From: PBB1 sp031390425
GTDB taxonomy: Bacteria; Pseudomonadota; Gammaproteobacteria; Burkholderiales; Burkholderiaceae_C
DNA length: 9,874 nt
NCBI GenBank assembly: GCA_031390425.1
Contig: JANMTL010000128.1
Location: 1-9,874 of the forward strand
Direction: 5' to 3'
Positions 1 to 6,674 of the stretch are shown here, in pieces (position 1 is the stretch's first letter; each line of letters begins with the position of its first letter). The notes under the pieces are model-generated. The model was not told the origin of the DNA. It saw only the letters and a list, made by a program, of their open reading frames with translations, and did not search any database. The position numbers and the translations under genes were made by a program.

Positions 1-162
1 GTCAGCGGCGAGTACGCGATGTTGAAGGCTGCGGCCGCCAACGGCTGGCTCGACCACGACGCGGTGATGATGGAAAGCCTGCTCGCCTTCAAGCGGGCCG
101 GGGCCGACGGGGTGCTGAGCTACTTCGCGCTCGATGCGGCGCGGCTGATGAAATCGCTGTGA
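1..162 (+). CDS. hemB: Porphobilinogen synthase (delta-aminolevulinic acid dehydratase), C-terminal part
   Basis: This is the 3' end of a gene cut by the left edge; 53 codons and the TGA stop (160-162) are visible. The product condenses two 5-aminolevulinate molecules into porphobilinogen, the second common step of cytoplasmic tetrapyrrole (heme) synthesis. The visible residues (SGEYAMLKAAA near the start, then a MESLLAFKRAGAD stretch and the ending SYFALDAARLMKSL) match the highly conserved C-terminus of HemB. The active-site lysines and the metal site lie upstream, outside the window. The next gene starts 18 bp downstream on the same strand, so the two may be co-transcribed. The identity is recognised from the conserved C-terminal segment only. 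Confidence 0.93.
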   Translation, partial: VSGEYAMLKAAAANGWLDHDAVMMESLLAFKRAGADGVLSYFALDAARLMKSL

Positions 163-180
163 TCCCACGCTGAACCGGCG

Positions 181-1302
181 ATGCGCATTTTCCATATCGA
201 CGGGGATCAGTTCGCCGAACTCGATGCGCTGCCCCAAGCGCTGCCCGCGTCAGGCTACCTGTGGATCGGCAGTGCGCGGCGCGAGTTCGAGGTGCAGACG
301 GCGACGCTGCAATCGGCGCTGCAAAACTGGACCGGCGGCCAACTGGTCGATCTGCACATCGCCGATTTGCTGAACAACCAGTTGCCTTCTCACTTCGACT
401 ACACCTCGTGGTACGACGTGCTGGTGTTCAGGCGGCTGGCGGCCGGTGAAGGCAGCGCCGCGCTGTTTCTCGACGACAGCAAGGGCACGCTGGCGACGGC
501 GCGAGCGGCGCTGGAAGCGATCGACACCAGCCCGGTCGGCTTCGCGCTGTTCGACCGGGTGCTGCTGACGGTGCACCCGACCGACTGCCAGGTGCGCGAG
601 TTTTTTGCCAACCGACTGCAGCAGCAGATGCTGCCTTCGGGGGGCGGCGATGAGAGCAGCGCCGAAGCCCGCAGTGCCTCTAGCATGCCGACCAGCGCAC
701 CCGACCAGATGCTGCGCATGGTCAATCACATGGTCGACAGCTACCTGGAGTTGCGGCGGCTGCTGACCAAGCAATTGACCTACCTGCAGCAAGAGCTGTT
801 CAACCCGCGCGGCCGTTTCGACAACTGGCAGATCTTGCTGGAATCTCGCAACTCGCTGCACCTGCTCGAAGACACCTGCGAAGACCAGCGCAGCGCCATC
901 ACCGAATGGATCGATGCGCTCGACGAATGGCCGGCCGAGGCCGACAGCCACGCCCAGCGCGAGCGAGAACTGCTGCGCGTGCGCTCGCGCGACGTGCTGG
1001 AACACATCGAGCGGGTGCTCGGCCATGTGCGTCGGCTCGAATCGTCGACTGAAACGGCGGTGCAGATGCATTTTTCGGCGCAGAGCAACCGCACCAACCA
1101 CATCATGCGGACGCTGACCGTGCTGACGGCCATCTTCATGCCGCTGAACCTGGTCACCGGTTTCTTCGGCATGAATTTCGAGGGCCTGCCGCTGATTCAC
1201 AGCCGAACCGGCTTCTGGGTCATCTTCCTGGTGATGCTGGTGATCGGTGTCAGCATGAGCGTGTTTTTCTGGCGCAAGCGGTACCTGAGTTCGTCGCGCT
1301 AG
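181..1302 (+). CDS. corA: CorA-family divalent cation transporter
   Basis: A 373-residue inner-membrane protein of the CorA metal ion transporter superfamily, which forms pentameric channels for Mg2+ (or Co2+/Ni2+, and Zn2+ in the ZntB branch). The long N-terminal region (about 1-310) is cytoplasmic and ends in an acidic/basic helical stretch typical of the CorA stalk helix. Two C-terminal membrane helices follow, at about 312-331 and 345-364. The signature Gly-Met-Asn is at residues 330-332 at the end of the first helix. The canonical YGMNFE-MPEL is here FGMNFEGLPL, so the usual glutamate of the MPEL loop is missing. Ion specificity therefore cannot be assigned with certainty. The ATG at 181 follows the hemB stop by 18 bp with no clear Shine-Dalgarno, so translational coupling or a poorly defined start is possible. 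The family call is strong; Mg2+ as substrate is inference. Confidence 0.88.
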   Translation: MRIFHIDGDQFAELDALPQALPASGYLWIGSARREFEVQTATLQSALQNWTGGQLVDLHIADLLNNQLPSHFDYTSWYDVLVFRRLAAGEGSAALFLDDSKGTLATARAALEAIDTSPVGFALFDRVLLTVHPTDCQVREFFANRLQQQMLPSGGGDESSAEARSASSMPTSAPDQMLRMVNHMVDSYLELRRLLTKQLTYLQQELFNPRGRFDNWQILLESRNSLHLLEDTCEDQRSAITEWIDALDEWPAEADSHAQRERELLRVRSRDVLEHIERVLGHVRRLESSTETAVQMHFSAQSNRTNHIMRTLTVLTAIFMPLNLVTGFFGMNFEGLPLIHSRTGFWVIFLVMLVIGVSMSVFFWRKRYLSSSR

Positions 1303-1328
1303 GTTGCCGCGCGCACGGTCGGGCCGTC

Positions 1329-1348
1329 ATCCCCGCGCGGGCGGGGAT
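1329..1348. repeat. REP-like GC hairpin between convergent genes, possible bidirectional terminator
   Basis: Perfect 8-bp arms ATCCCCGC (1329-1336) and GCGGGGAT (1341-1348) flank a GCGG loop. The motif sits in a longer GTCATCCCCGCG...GCGGGGATCCA context (1326-1351), which resembles a dispersed intergenic repeat common in many beta- and gammaproteobacteria. It lies between the convergent corA and ybeY stops, where a shared terminator is expected, but there is no T-tract on either strand. The dyad is seen directly; repeat-family membership is from memory. Confidence 0.65.
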
Positions 1349-1389
1349 CCATCCTAGGCCGGTTGTTCTGACGGGGCATCGACACCCGC

Positions 1390-1842
1390 TCAGTGCGCAT
1401 ACGGATCGGCGAACCCGAGCGCCAGCATCAGCTCGCTTTCGCGCGACTCCATGCGCAGGGCCTCGTCATCACGTTGGTGATCGTGGCCTTGCGCGTGCAA
1501 CGTCCCGTGCACCAGCAGGTGCGCGTAATGGGCGGCCAGCGGCAGCGCGAGCGCGCGCGCTTCGGCCTCGACCACCTCGGCGCACAGCACCAAATCCGCA
1601 TGCACCAGCGGTGCGTGGCTGTAGTCGAAGGTGAGCACGTTGGTCGCGTGGTCCTGGCCGCGAAAGTCGCGGTTCAGCGCGCGTGCTTCGTCGGCGCCGA
1701 CGATGCGCACCGTGACATCGCCCGGCGCGTCGAGCGCAGCGCGGATCCAGCGCGCCACGTGGTGCCGAGGCAGTTGCGCTCGATGCGCGCGGGGCAGGTC
1801 CTCACGCGCGAACTGCAGCGACAGCGACAGCGCGGGCCGCAC
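1390..1842 (-). CDS. ybeY: Endoribonuclease / rRNA maturation factor YbeY
   Basis: A 150-residue UPF0054 (YbeY) metalloprotein involved in 16S rRNA 3'-end maturation, 70S ribosome quality control and stress RNA processing in the cytoplasm. The zinc-binding signature HGTLHAQGHDH is complete, with metal ligands His112, His116 and His122 near the C-terminus. The conserved NRDFRG...TNVLTF segment is present in the middle. I chose the GTG at 1842-1840 because it lies 5 bp after the ybeZ stop and gives the usual family length of about 150-155 residues. The reading frame stays open further upstream inside ybeZ, but that part reads as a shadow of ybeZ and has no YbeY similarity. No Shine-Dalgarno is obvious, so translation is likely coupled to ybeZ. 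The usual next partner, a CorC/YbeX-type gene, is absent; corA follows in the opposite direction. Confidence 0.92.
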   Translation of the reverse strand: MRPALSLSLQFAREDLPRAHRAQLPRHHVARWIRAALDAPGDVTVRIVGADEARALNRDFRGQDHATNVLTFDYSHAPLVHADLVLCAEVVEAEARALALPLAAHYAHLLVHGTLHAQGHDHQRDDEALRMESRESELMLALGFADPYAH

Positions 1843-1847
1843 GACGC

Positions 1848-2879
1848 TCAGACCGCGTCCGAGCGCGACGCGTCGTAGGCGTCGACGATGCGCGCGACCA
1901 GCGGGTGCCTCACCACGTCGCCCGAGGTGAATCGCGTGGTGGCGACGCCGCGCACCCGTTTCAGCACGCGCTCGGCGTCGATCAGGCCGCTCATCTGGCC
2001 GCGCGGCAGGTCGATCTGGCTCACGTCGCCGGTGATCACGCACTTGCTGCCGAAGCCGATGCGCGTCAGGAACATCTTCATCTGCTCGGGCGTGGTGTTT
2101 TGTGCCTCATCGAGGATCACGAACGCGTTGTTCAGCGTGCGCCCGCGCATGAAGGCCAGCGGCGCGACCTCGATGGTCGCCTTCTCGAATGCGCGCGTGA
2201 CCTTGTCGATGCCCATCAGGTCGTAGAGCGCGTCGTACAGCGGGCGCAGGTACGGGTCCACCTTCTGCGCCAGGTCGCCGGGCAGGAAGCCCAGCCGCTC
2301 CCCGGCCTCGACCGCCGGGCGCGTCAGCACGATGCGTTGCACGCTGCTGCGCTCCAGTGCATCGATCGCGCAGGCGACCGCGAGGAAGGTCTTGCCGGTG
2401 CCGGCGGGCCCGATGCCGAAGGTGATGTCGTGGGCGAGGATGTTGCTGAGATACACCTGCTGGTTGGGCGTGCGCCCGGCCAGGTCGGCGCGCCGGGTGC
2501 GCAGCACGGTGGCGGTCTTCGCAGGCACGTCGGTGGGTGCGGCCTCGACATCGGACGACCGCTTTGCGCTGGGAATAGCGCGGCCCGCGCTGTCGGCGGC
2601 GGCCTCGACCAGCGACAACTGGAACGCGTCGGCCGCCAGCGGGCGCTGGGCGCGGTCGTACAGCGATTGCAGCAGGCCGACCGCACGCTCCGCCTGGGCC
2701 TTGCCACCCTCGACGCTGAACGACTCGTTGCGCCGCGTGATCGTCACATCGAACGCCGATTCGATGTCGCGCAAGTGGCTGTCGAGGCTGCCGCACAGAT
2801 GCGCCAGCCGGGCGTTGTCGAGCGGAATGAAGGCGTGTCTGAGGATCAAGTGCGGCCGATCTTCGAGGGGGTCGACCAT
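1848..2879 (-). CDS. ybeZ: PhoH-like ATPase (PhoH/YbeZ family)
   Basis: A 343-residue cytoplasmic P-loop ATPase of the PhoH family, the usual genomic and physical partner of YbeY and thought to act in RNA or ribosome metabolism. The N-terminal part (about 1-80) carries the KH-like region found in YbeZ proteins (..RRNESFSVEGG..). A variable linker follows at about 95-130, and then the ATPase core. Walker A is GPAGTGKT at 157-164 and Walker B is FVILDEAQN at about residue 250, followed by the conserved TTPEQMKMFLTRIG and ITGDVSQIDLP motifs. The ATG at 2879-2877 gives normal family length. The frame stays open far upstream, antisense to the sensor kinase gene, but that sequence is low-complexity and unrelated. 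The stop lies 5 bp before the ybeY start, indicating an operon. The promoter should lie in the 84-bp divergent gap, but I see no convincing -35/-10 for this strand. Confidence 0.93.
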   Translation of the reverse strand: MVDPLEDRPHLILRHAFIPLDNARLAHLCGSLDSHLRDIESAFDVTITRRNESFSVEGGKAQAERAVGLLQSLYDRAQRPLAADAFQLSLVEAAADSAGRAIPSAKRSSDVEAAPTDVPAKTATVLRTRRADLAGRTPNQQVYLSNILAHDITFGIGPAGTGKTFLAVACAIDALERSSVQRIVLTRPAVEAGERLGFLPGDLAQKVDPYLRPLYDALYDLMGIDKVTRAFEKATIEVAPLAFMRGRTLNNAFVILDEAQNTTPEQMKMFLTRIGFGSKCVITGDVSQIDLPRGQMSGLIDAERVLKRVRGVATTRFTSGDVVRHPLVARIVDAYDASRSDAV

Positions 2880-2949
2880 TGTGGCGCGAGCGCCGACGGC
2901 GACGCGTTTTACCCGGCATTTCGACGCGCCGGAGCCGCCGACACTCCTG

Positions 2950-2963
2950 CACAATCGCCGCCC
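2950..2963 (+). promoter_or_regulatory. Candidate -10 element and very short leader of the sensor kinase gene
   Basis: CACAAT (2950-2955) ends 8 nt before the kinase ATG at 2964 and there is no Shine-Dalgarno. Transcription starting 6-8 nt downstream of this hexamer would begin at or next to the ATG. No recognisable -35 is found at the expected distance. The same layout recurs before ruvA, ruvB and the DUF2946 gene, which is the main reason for listing it. Confidence 0.35.
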
Positions 2964-4793
2964 ATGCGGACCCGCGCTGTGCTCCATCTCCTGGCCCTGT
3001 GGGCGCTGTTGGTCACTGGCACGGCACACGCCGCCGTGCTGACGATCACCTCGGCGCAGGCCATCAACAGCAACGAAGCTCGTTTTCCCGGCACCGGCAC
3101 ACCGGAGCAGGTCACCCTGCCCGATCACTGGGCGCTGACCCGCCCGAACCACGACGGCAGCGTGTGGTACCGGGCCACCTTCAGCCAGCCGATGAACCGC
3201 GCCGACGACGACCTGCTGGCGCTGTACATCGAGCGGGCGTGCAGCAACCTCGAAGTGCACCTGAACGGCCGACGCATCTTCAGCGGCGGACGCATGACCG
3301 AGCCGCTGACGCGCAACTGCCACCGACCGCAGTTGATCAGCCTGCCGGCAGCGCTGCTGATGCAGCCGACGAACGTGCTCGACGTCCAGGTGCAGGGCTC
3401 GGCGCTCTCGCATGTTTCGTCCCGGGCGCGGGCGGGCGGGCTGTCGGTGCTGCGCATCGGCCCCACCGCCGAATTGACCGCACTGTACGAATGGCGCCAG
3501 TTCTGGAGCATCGGCACCGTCCAGATCACCGGCATCACGCTGATCGCGCTCGGCGGCTTTTTGCTGGTGCTGAGCTGGATCAACCGCAGCGAAATCTTCC
3601 TGATGTATTTCGGCGCCCTGCTGATTGGCTGGGCGCTGCTGTCGTTGCGCGTGTGGTGGCCGCACTGGCCGTGGGACACCCGGGTCTTCGAGTTGCTTGC
3701 GTGCAGCGCGTTTGCGCCGGTGGTGGCGATGGCGGTGCAGTTCCTGCTGAGCTACGCGGGGCTGCGTTCGCGCTGGGTCGCCGTCGGCCTGCTGGTGCAG
3801 TGCCTGCTGGTGCCGATCAGCCTGATCGCCGCCGCCCCGAACCACGTCTTCACGGCCGCCAATGCCTGGCTCCTGCTGATGGCCGCCGAGCTGTTGGCGG
3901 CGATTGCGCTGTACCTGCGGCTGGCCTGGAAACACCGGCGTGCCGATTTCTGGCCGATGGGCTTGTCGCTCGGCGCGCTGGGCGCGATCGTGCTGCTCGA
4001 ACTGGCGGCGCAATGCGGCTGGCTGCCCCTGCCGCCGCCCCAGCTCTCGAACTTGGTGTTGCCTTTGCTGCTGCTGGGCATCGGCTCGCGCCTGTTGCAG
4101 GTGTTCGGCCGCGCGCTGCAAGCGGCCGAGGTCAACCGCACGCAACTGGAGAAGCGCGTGCTGGATGCCACCGCCGAGATCGAGCGCAATTTCACGCAAA
4201 TGTCGGCGCTGCGTGTCGAGCAGGTGACCGAAAAAGAGCGCAAGCGCATCGCCGCCGACCTGCACGACGACCTCGGCGCCAAGCTGCTGACCATCGTGCA
4301 CACCAGCGAAAGCGAACGCATCTCGACCCTGGCACGCGAGGCGCTGGAAGAAATGCGCCTGTCGGTGCGCGGGCTCACCGGCCGACCGGTGCGGCTGGCC
4401 GATGCGCTGGCCGACTGGCGCGCCGAGACGGTGTCGCGGCTCGGCCAGGCCAACATCGAAGCCGACTGGCGCAACCCGGTCGACGAGATCGATCAGCAGC
4501 TCAGCGCGCGCGTCTTCGTGCAGACCACCCGCATCCTGCGCGAGGCGGTGAGCAACATCATCAAGCACAGCAGCGCGTCGCACTGCAAGGTGCGCACCTC
4601 GGTCGATGCGCAGCATTTCGGTCTGCTGGTGCAAGACAACGGCAAGGGCATCGCGATGGAGCTCGACGGCAAGCTCGATCGGGGGCACGGCATGTCCAGC
4701 ATGAAGCACCGCGCCAAGCAGCTGCTCGGGCAGTGTTTGGTCGAGTCGGGTCCGGGCTACGGCACCGTGATCAGGCTCACGATTCCGTTGTAA
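2964..4793 (+). CDS. Sensor histidine kinase, 7TMR-DISM-like with HisKA_3 and HATPase domains
   Basis: A 609-residue inner-membrane kinase. A signal peptide ends at about residue 23 (TAHA). Residues 24-175 form a predicted periplasmic beta-rich domain resembling the 7TMR-DISM extracellular (galactose-binding-like) module, with a WYRATF strand and LEVHLNGRRIFSGG. Seven hydrophobic helices follow at about 180-382. A short coiled coil leads to the HisKA_3 H-box (KRIAADLHDDLG) with phosphoacceptor His434. The HATPase_c domain shows the N box (REAVSN, Asn531), G1 box (DNGKGI, from Asp558) and G2 box (GHGM, 574-577). The start at 2964 is the first ATG that gives a clean signal peptide; the open frame upstream overlaps ybeZ antisense and is not coding. 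The DHp hairpin is unusually short (see findings). A NarL-type regulator follows 72 bp downstream and is the likely partner. The ligand is unknown; in 7TMR-DISM proteins the outer domain is thought to bind carbohydrates or small molecules. Confidence 0.9.
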   Translation: MRTRAVLHLLALWALLVTGTAHAAVLTITSAQAINSNEARFPGTGTPEQVTLPDHWALTRPNHDGSVWYRATFSQPMNRADDDLLALYIERACSNLEVHLNGRRIFSGGRMTEPLTRNCHRPQLISLPAALLMQPTNVLDVQVQGSALSHVSSRARAGGLSVLRIGPTAELTALYEWRQFWSIGTVQITGITLIALGGFLLVLSWINRSEIFLMYFGALLIGWALLSLRVWWPHWPWDTRVFELLACSAFAPVVAMAVQFLLSYAGLRSRWVAVGLLVQCLLVPISLIAAAPNHVFTAANAWLLLMAAELLAAIALYLRLAWKHRRADFWPMGLSLGALGAIVLLELAAQCGWLPLPPPQLSNLVLPLLLLGIGSRLLQVFGRALQAAEVNRTQLEKRVLDATAEIERNFTQMSALRVEQVTEKERKRIAADLHDDLGAKLLTIVHTSESERISTLAREALEEMRLSVRGLTGRPVRLADALADWRAETVSRLGQANIEADWRNPVDEIDQQLSARVFVQTTRILREAVSNIIKHSSASHCKVRTSVDAQHFGLLVQDNGKGIAMELDGKLDRGHGMSSMKHRAKQLLGQCLVESGPGYGTVIRLTIPL

Positions 4794-4823
4794 TTCATCG
4801 GTGAACGCATCCGATTCACTCAT

Positions 4824-4862
4824 GACTCCTCCGTTTGGGTCGATAAAGCGATTGACGGAGTC
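4824..4862 (+). promoter_or_regulatory. Inverted repeat covering the Shine-Dalgarno of the response regulator gene
   Basis: GACTCC (4824-4829) can pair with GGAGTC (4857-4862), and the pairing can extend towards CCGT/ACGG with a 3-nt bulge. The right arm contains the GGAG (4857-4860) that lies 5 nt before the ATG at 4866. In a kinase-regulator transcript this could partly mask the ribosome binding site. The arms are short and the loop is about 27 nt, so chance is quite possible. Confidence 0.3.
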
Positions 4863-4865
4863 CCG

Positions 4866-5525
4866 ATGAACAACATCTTGCTGCTGGAAGACCTGCCTGA
4901 GATTCGCGCCTGGATGAAGGTGCTGGTCGTGCAGGTATTTCCCAACTCACACATCCACGAGGCCGCGCGCGTCCACGACGCACTGGAATTGACGACGGCG
5001 ATCAAGTTCGATCTCGCGCTGGTCGATCTGGGCCTGCCCGACGGCTCGGGCGTCACCGTGGTCGCGGCGCTGCGCGAAACCCAAGCCGAATGCCAGTCTG
5101 TCGTGGTCACCATCCACGACGACGACGACCACCTGTTTCCCGCGTTGCAGGCCGGCGCGTTCGGCTATCTGTTGAAAGAACAATCGCGCGAATTGATCGC
5201 TGAGCAGCTCAAGCGCATGAGCGGCGGCGAGCCGCCGCTGTCGCCATCGATCGCTCGGCGCGTGATTTCGCACTTCGCGGCGCAATCGAAAACCAAAGCG
5301 CAGCAGCAGGCGCACGCGATGCCGCATGTGCTGCTGACCGACCGCGAAAACGAGGTGCTGCTGCGCGTCGCCAAGGGCTACACGCTGCCCGAGATCGGCG
5401 TGCAACTCAGCCTGTCTCGCCACACGATCGCCGACTACGTCAAGCAGATCTACCGCAAGCTCAACGTGAGCTCGCGTGCCGAAGCGGCGTTGGAAGCGCA
5501 GCGGCTGGGGCTGTTCCGAAGCTGA
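4866..5525 (+). CDS. Response regulator, NarL/FixJ (LuxR-type HTH) family
   Basis: A 219-residue cytoplasmic DNA-binding response regulator. The receiver domain (about 1-120) has the acidic pair Glu8/Asp9, phosphoacceptor Asp54 in LVDLGLPDGSG, Thr82 and Lys104 (GYLLKE), so every catalytic residue is present. An acidic DDDD-H run (85-89) follows Thr82. A linker rich in Gln/Ala and Lys leads to a LuxR-type helix-turn-helix (about 155-219: LTDRENEVL..VAKGYT..EIG..LSLSRHTIADYVKQIYRKL). The ATG has a good GGAG Shine-Dalgarno 5 nt upstream. It lies 72 bp after the sensor kinase on the same strand, and HisKA_3 kinases pair with this regulator class, so they form a two-component system. Nothing here shows which promoters it controls. 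ruvA starts 34 bp downstream but has its own candidate promoter. Confidence 0.93.
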   Translation: MNNILLLEDLPEIRAWMKVLVVQVFPNSHIHEAARVHDALELTTAIKFDLALVDLGLPDGSGVTVVAALRETQAECQSVVVTIHDDDDHLFPALQAGAFGYLLKEQSRELIAEQLKRMSGGEPPLSPSIARRVISHFAAQSKTKAQQQAHAMPHVLLTDRENEVLLRVAKGYTLPEIGVQLSLSRHTIADYVKQIYRKLNVSSRAEAALEAQRLGLFRS

Positions 5526-5547
5526 TCACAACCGACCGCCGCGACCG

Positions 5548-5559
5548 GATAATCGGCCG
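5548..5559 (+). promoter_or_regulatory. Candidate -10 element immediately before ruvA (leaderless start)
   Basis: GATAAT (5548-5553) matches the TATAAT consensus at five of six positions and ends 6 nt before the ruvA ATG. A transcript starting about 7 nt after the hexamer would begin at the ATG itself. No Shine-Dalgarno is present between the hexamer and the start. The -35 is weak: a TGATCA-like stretch lies about 19 nt upstream. Confidence 0.45.
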
Positions 5560-6129
5560 ATGATCGGACGACTCACCGGCACCCTCGCGGGAAAATCGCC
5601 CCCGCAATTGCTCATCGATGTGAACGGCGTCGGCTATGAAGTCGACGTGCCGATGAGCAGCTTCTACAACCTGCCTGTGATCGGCGAACGCGTCACGCTG
5701 CTGACGCACTTCATCGTGCGCGAAGACGCGCAGATCCTGTTCGGCTTCCTGACGCATGACGAAAGACAGACCTTTCGCCTGCTGATTAAGATCACCGGCG
5801 TCGGGCCGCGGATGGCGCTCGCGCTGCTGTCGGGCCTGAGCGTCGGCGAGCTGGCGCAGGCCGTCGCGCGGCAGGAAACCGGTCGGCTGGTCAAGGTGCC
5901 GGGCATCGGCAAGAAGACCGCCGAGCGGCTGCTGCTCGAACTCAAGGGCAAGCTCGGCGACGCGATCACCGCGCCAGCGTCGGTCGCCAACGACGCGCAG
6001 GCCGACATCCTGCAAGCGCTGATCGCGCTCGGCTACAGCGACCGCGAAGCCGCTGCGGCGCTGAAGACCCTGCCGACCGGGGCCAGCGTCAGCGACGGGA
6101 TCAAGCTGGCGCTGAAGTCGCTCGGCTGA
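5560..6129 (+). CDS. ruvA: Holliday junction branch migration complex subunit RuvA
   Basis: A 189-residue cytoplasmic DNA repair protein whose tetramers bind Holliday junctions and load the RuvB motor for branch migration. Domain I (1-63) is the OB-fold, beginning MIGRLTGTL and containing DVNGVGYEV. Domain II (about 64-140) has two helix-hairpin-helix motifs, TGVGPRMALALLSG (79-92) and PGIGKKTAERLL (114-125). The flexible linker leads to the RuvB-binding domain III (about 146-189: ADILQALIALGYSDREA). The ATG at 5560 gives the universally conserved MIGRL N-terminus; the frame is open 84 nt further upstream, but that overlaps the regulator gene. Length is normal. ruvB is not next to it; a 3.2-kb block on the other strand separates them. 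ruvC is not in the window. Confidence 0.97.
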   Translation: MIGRLTGTLAGKSPPQLLIDVNGVGYEVDVPMSSFYNLPVIGERVTLLTHFIVREDAQILFGFLTHDERQTFRLLIKITGVGPRMALALLSGLSVGELAQAVARQETGRLVKVPGIGKKTAERLLLELKGKLGDAITAPASVANDAQADILQALIALGYSDREAAAALKTLPTGASVSDGIKLALKSLG

Positions 6130-6136
6130 CCGCGCC

Positions 6137-6154
6137 GCGGGCCGACTGGCCCGC
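6137..6154. terminator. GC-rich hairpin between convergent ruvA and PCuAC gene
   Basis: Perfect 7-bp arms GCGGGCC (6137-6143) and GGCCCGC (6148-6154) enclose a GACT loop. The hairpin fills the 28-bp gap between two convergent stop codons, where it could end transcription from both sides. There is no T-run, so it is not a canonical intrinsic terminator. Confidence 0.5.
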
Positions 6155-6157
6155 CGG

Positions 6158-6640
6158 TCAGTGCTTGTGCTCGGCAGCGCCGTCGGCCGCGGGTTTGGGT
6201 GCTTCGACATTCACCGTCACGAACACCTCGCCGGCCTTCTCGAATTTCAGCGTCATCGGCAGCTTGTCGCCGGCCTTCAGCGGCCCCCTCAATCCCATCA
6301 GCATCAGGTGGAAGCCGCCGGGTTGCAGCGCGACGGTCGCACCCGTCGGCAGATCGATGGCGTTGACTTGCCGCATCTTCATCACGTCGCCCTCCATAGA
6401 CATCGAGTGCATCTCGACCGATGCGGCCGCCGGTGTCGAAGCCGACAGCAGGCGATCGGCGGCGCCCTGGTTGGCCAGCTTCAGGTAGCTGGCACCTACC
6501 TGCTGGCCCGCCGTGGTCGGGCGCGCATAGGGATGGCCGATGTCGATCTGCCCGACCTTGAAGCTGTGCGCCGCAGCCACGATCGTCACCACCGCAAGTG
6601 CGAGACCGACGACGGTCGGCTTGATACCTTGAATGTTCAT
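6158..6640 (-). CDS. Periplasmic copper chaperone of the PCuAC family
   Basis: A 160-residue PCu(A)C (DUF461) protein. Members bind Cu(I) in the periplasm and deliver it, in characterised cases, to the CuA site of cytochrome c oxidase, often together with Sco. The N-terminus has a hydrophobic segment (about 8-24) ending in AAAH, likely a signal peptide or anchor. The copper motif H-x10-M-x21-H-x-M fits exactly: His78, Met89, His111 and Met113, with extra Met residues at 77, 80, 82 and 87. The tail ends in EHKH, which may add a metal site. The ATG at 6640 starts a plausible export signal; the open frame further upstream overlaps the receptor gene end and lacks a signal. The spacing to the upstream receptor stop is 34 bp, indicating one minus-strand transcript with the receptor and DUF2946 genes. 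Confidence 0.92.
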   Translation of the reverse strand: MNIQGIKPTVVGLALAVVTIVAAAHSFKVGQIDIGHPYARPTTAGQQVGASYLKLANQGAADRLLSASTPAAASVEMHSMSMEGDVMKMRQVNAIDLPTGATVALQPGGFHLMLMGLRGPLKAGDKLPMTLKFEKAGEVFVTVNVEAPKPAADGAAEHKH

Positions 6641-6674
6641 GCTTGCTTTCTGCTTGACGAATGAGCGGGTTGGA

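Noticed and set aside
250..1200. Long minus-strand open frame opposite corA
   Set aside because: Its composition is typical of a shadow frame (Gln/Arg/His-rich), with no motif, and the CorA protein on the plus strand accounts for the region.
1905..2963. Open frame on the plus strand running into the sensor kinase from upstream
   Set aside because: It is antisense to ybeZ and of low complexity. The kinase has a clear signal peptide starting at 2964, so nothing upstream belongs to it.
2880..4823. Very long open frame on the minus strand upstream of ybeZ, antisense to the sensor kinase
   Set aside because: It is rich in Gln, Arg, His and Ala with no recognisable domain, and is explained by GC-rich codon bias of the kinase gene on the other strand. 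The ybeZ protein begins naturally at 2879.
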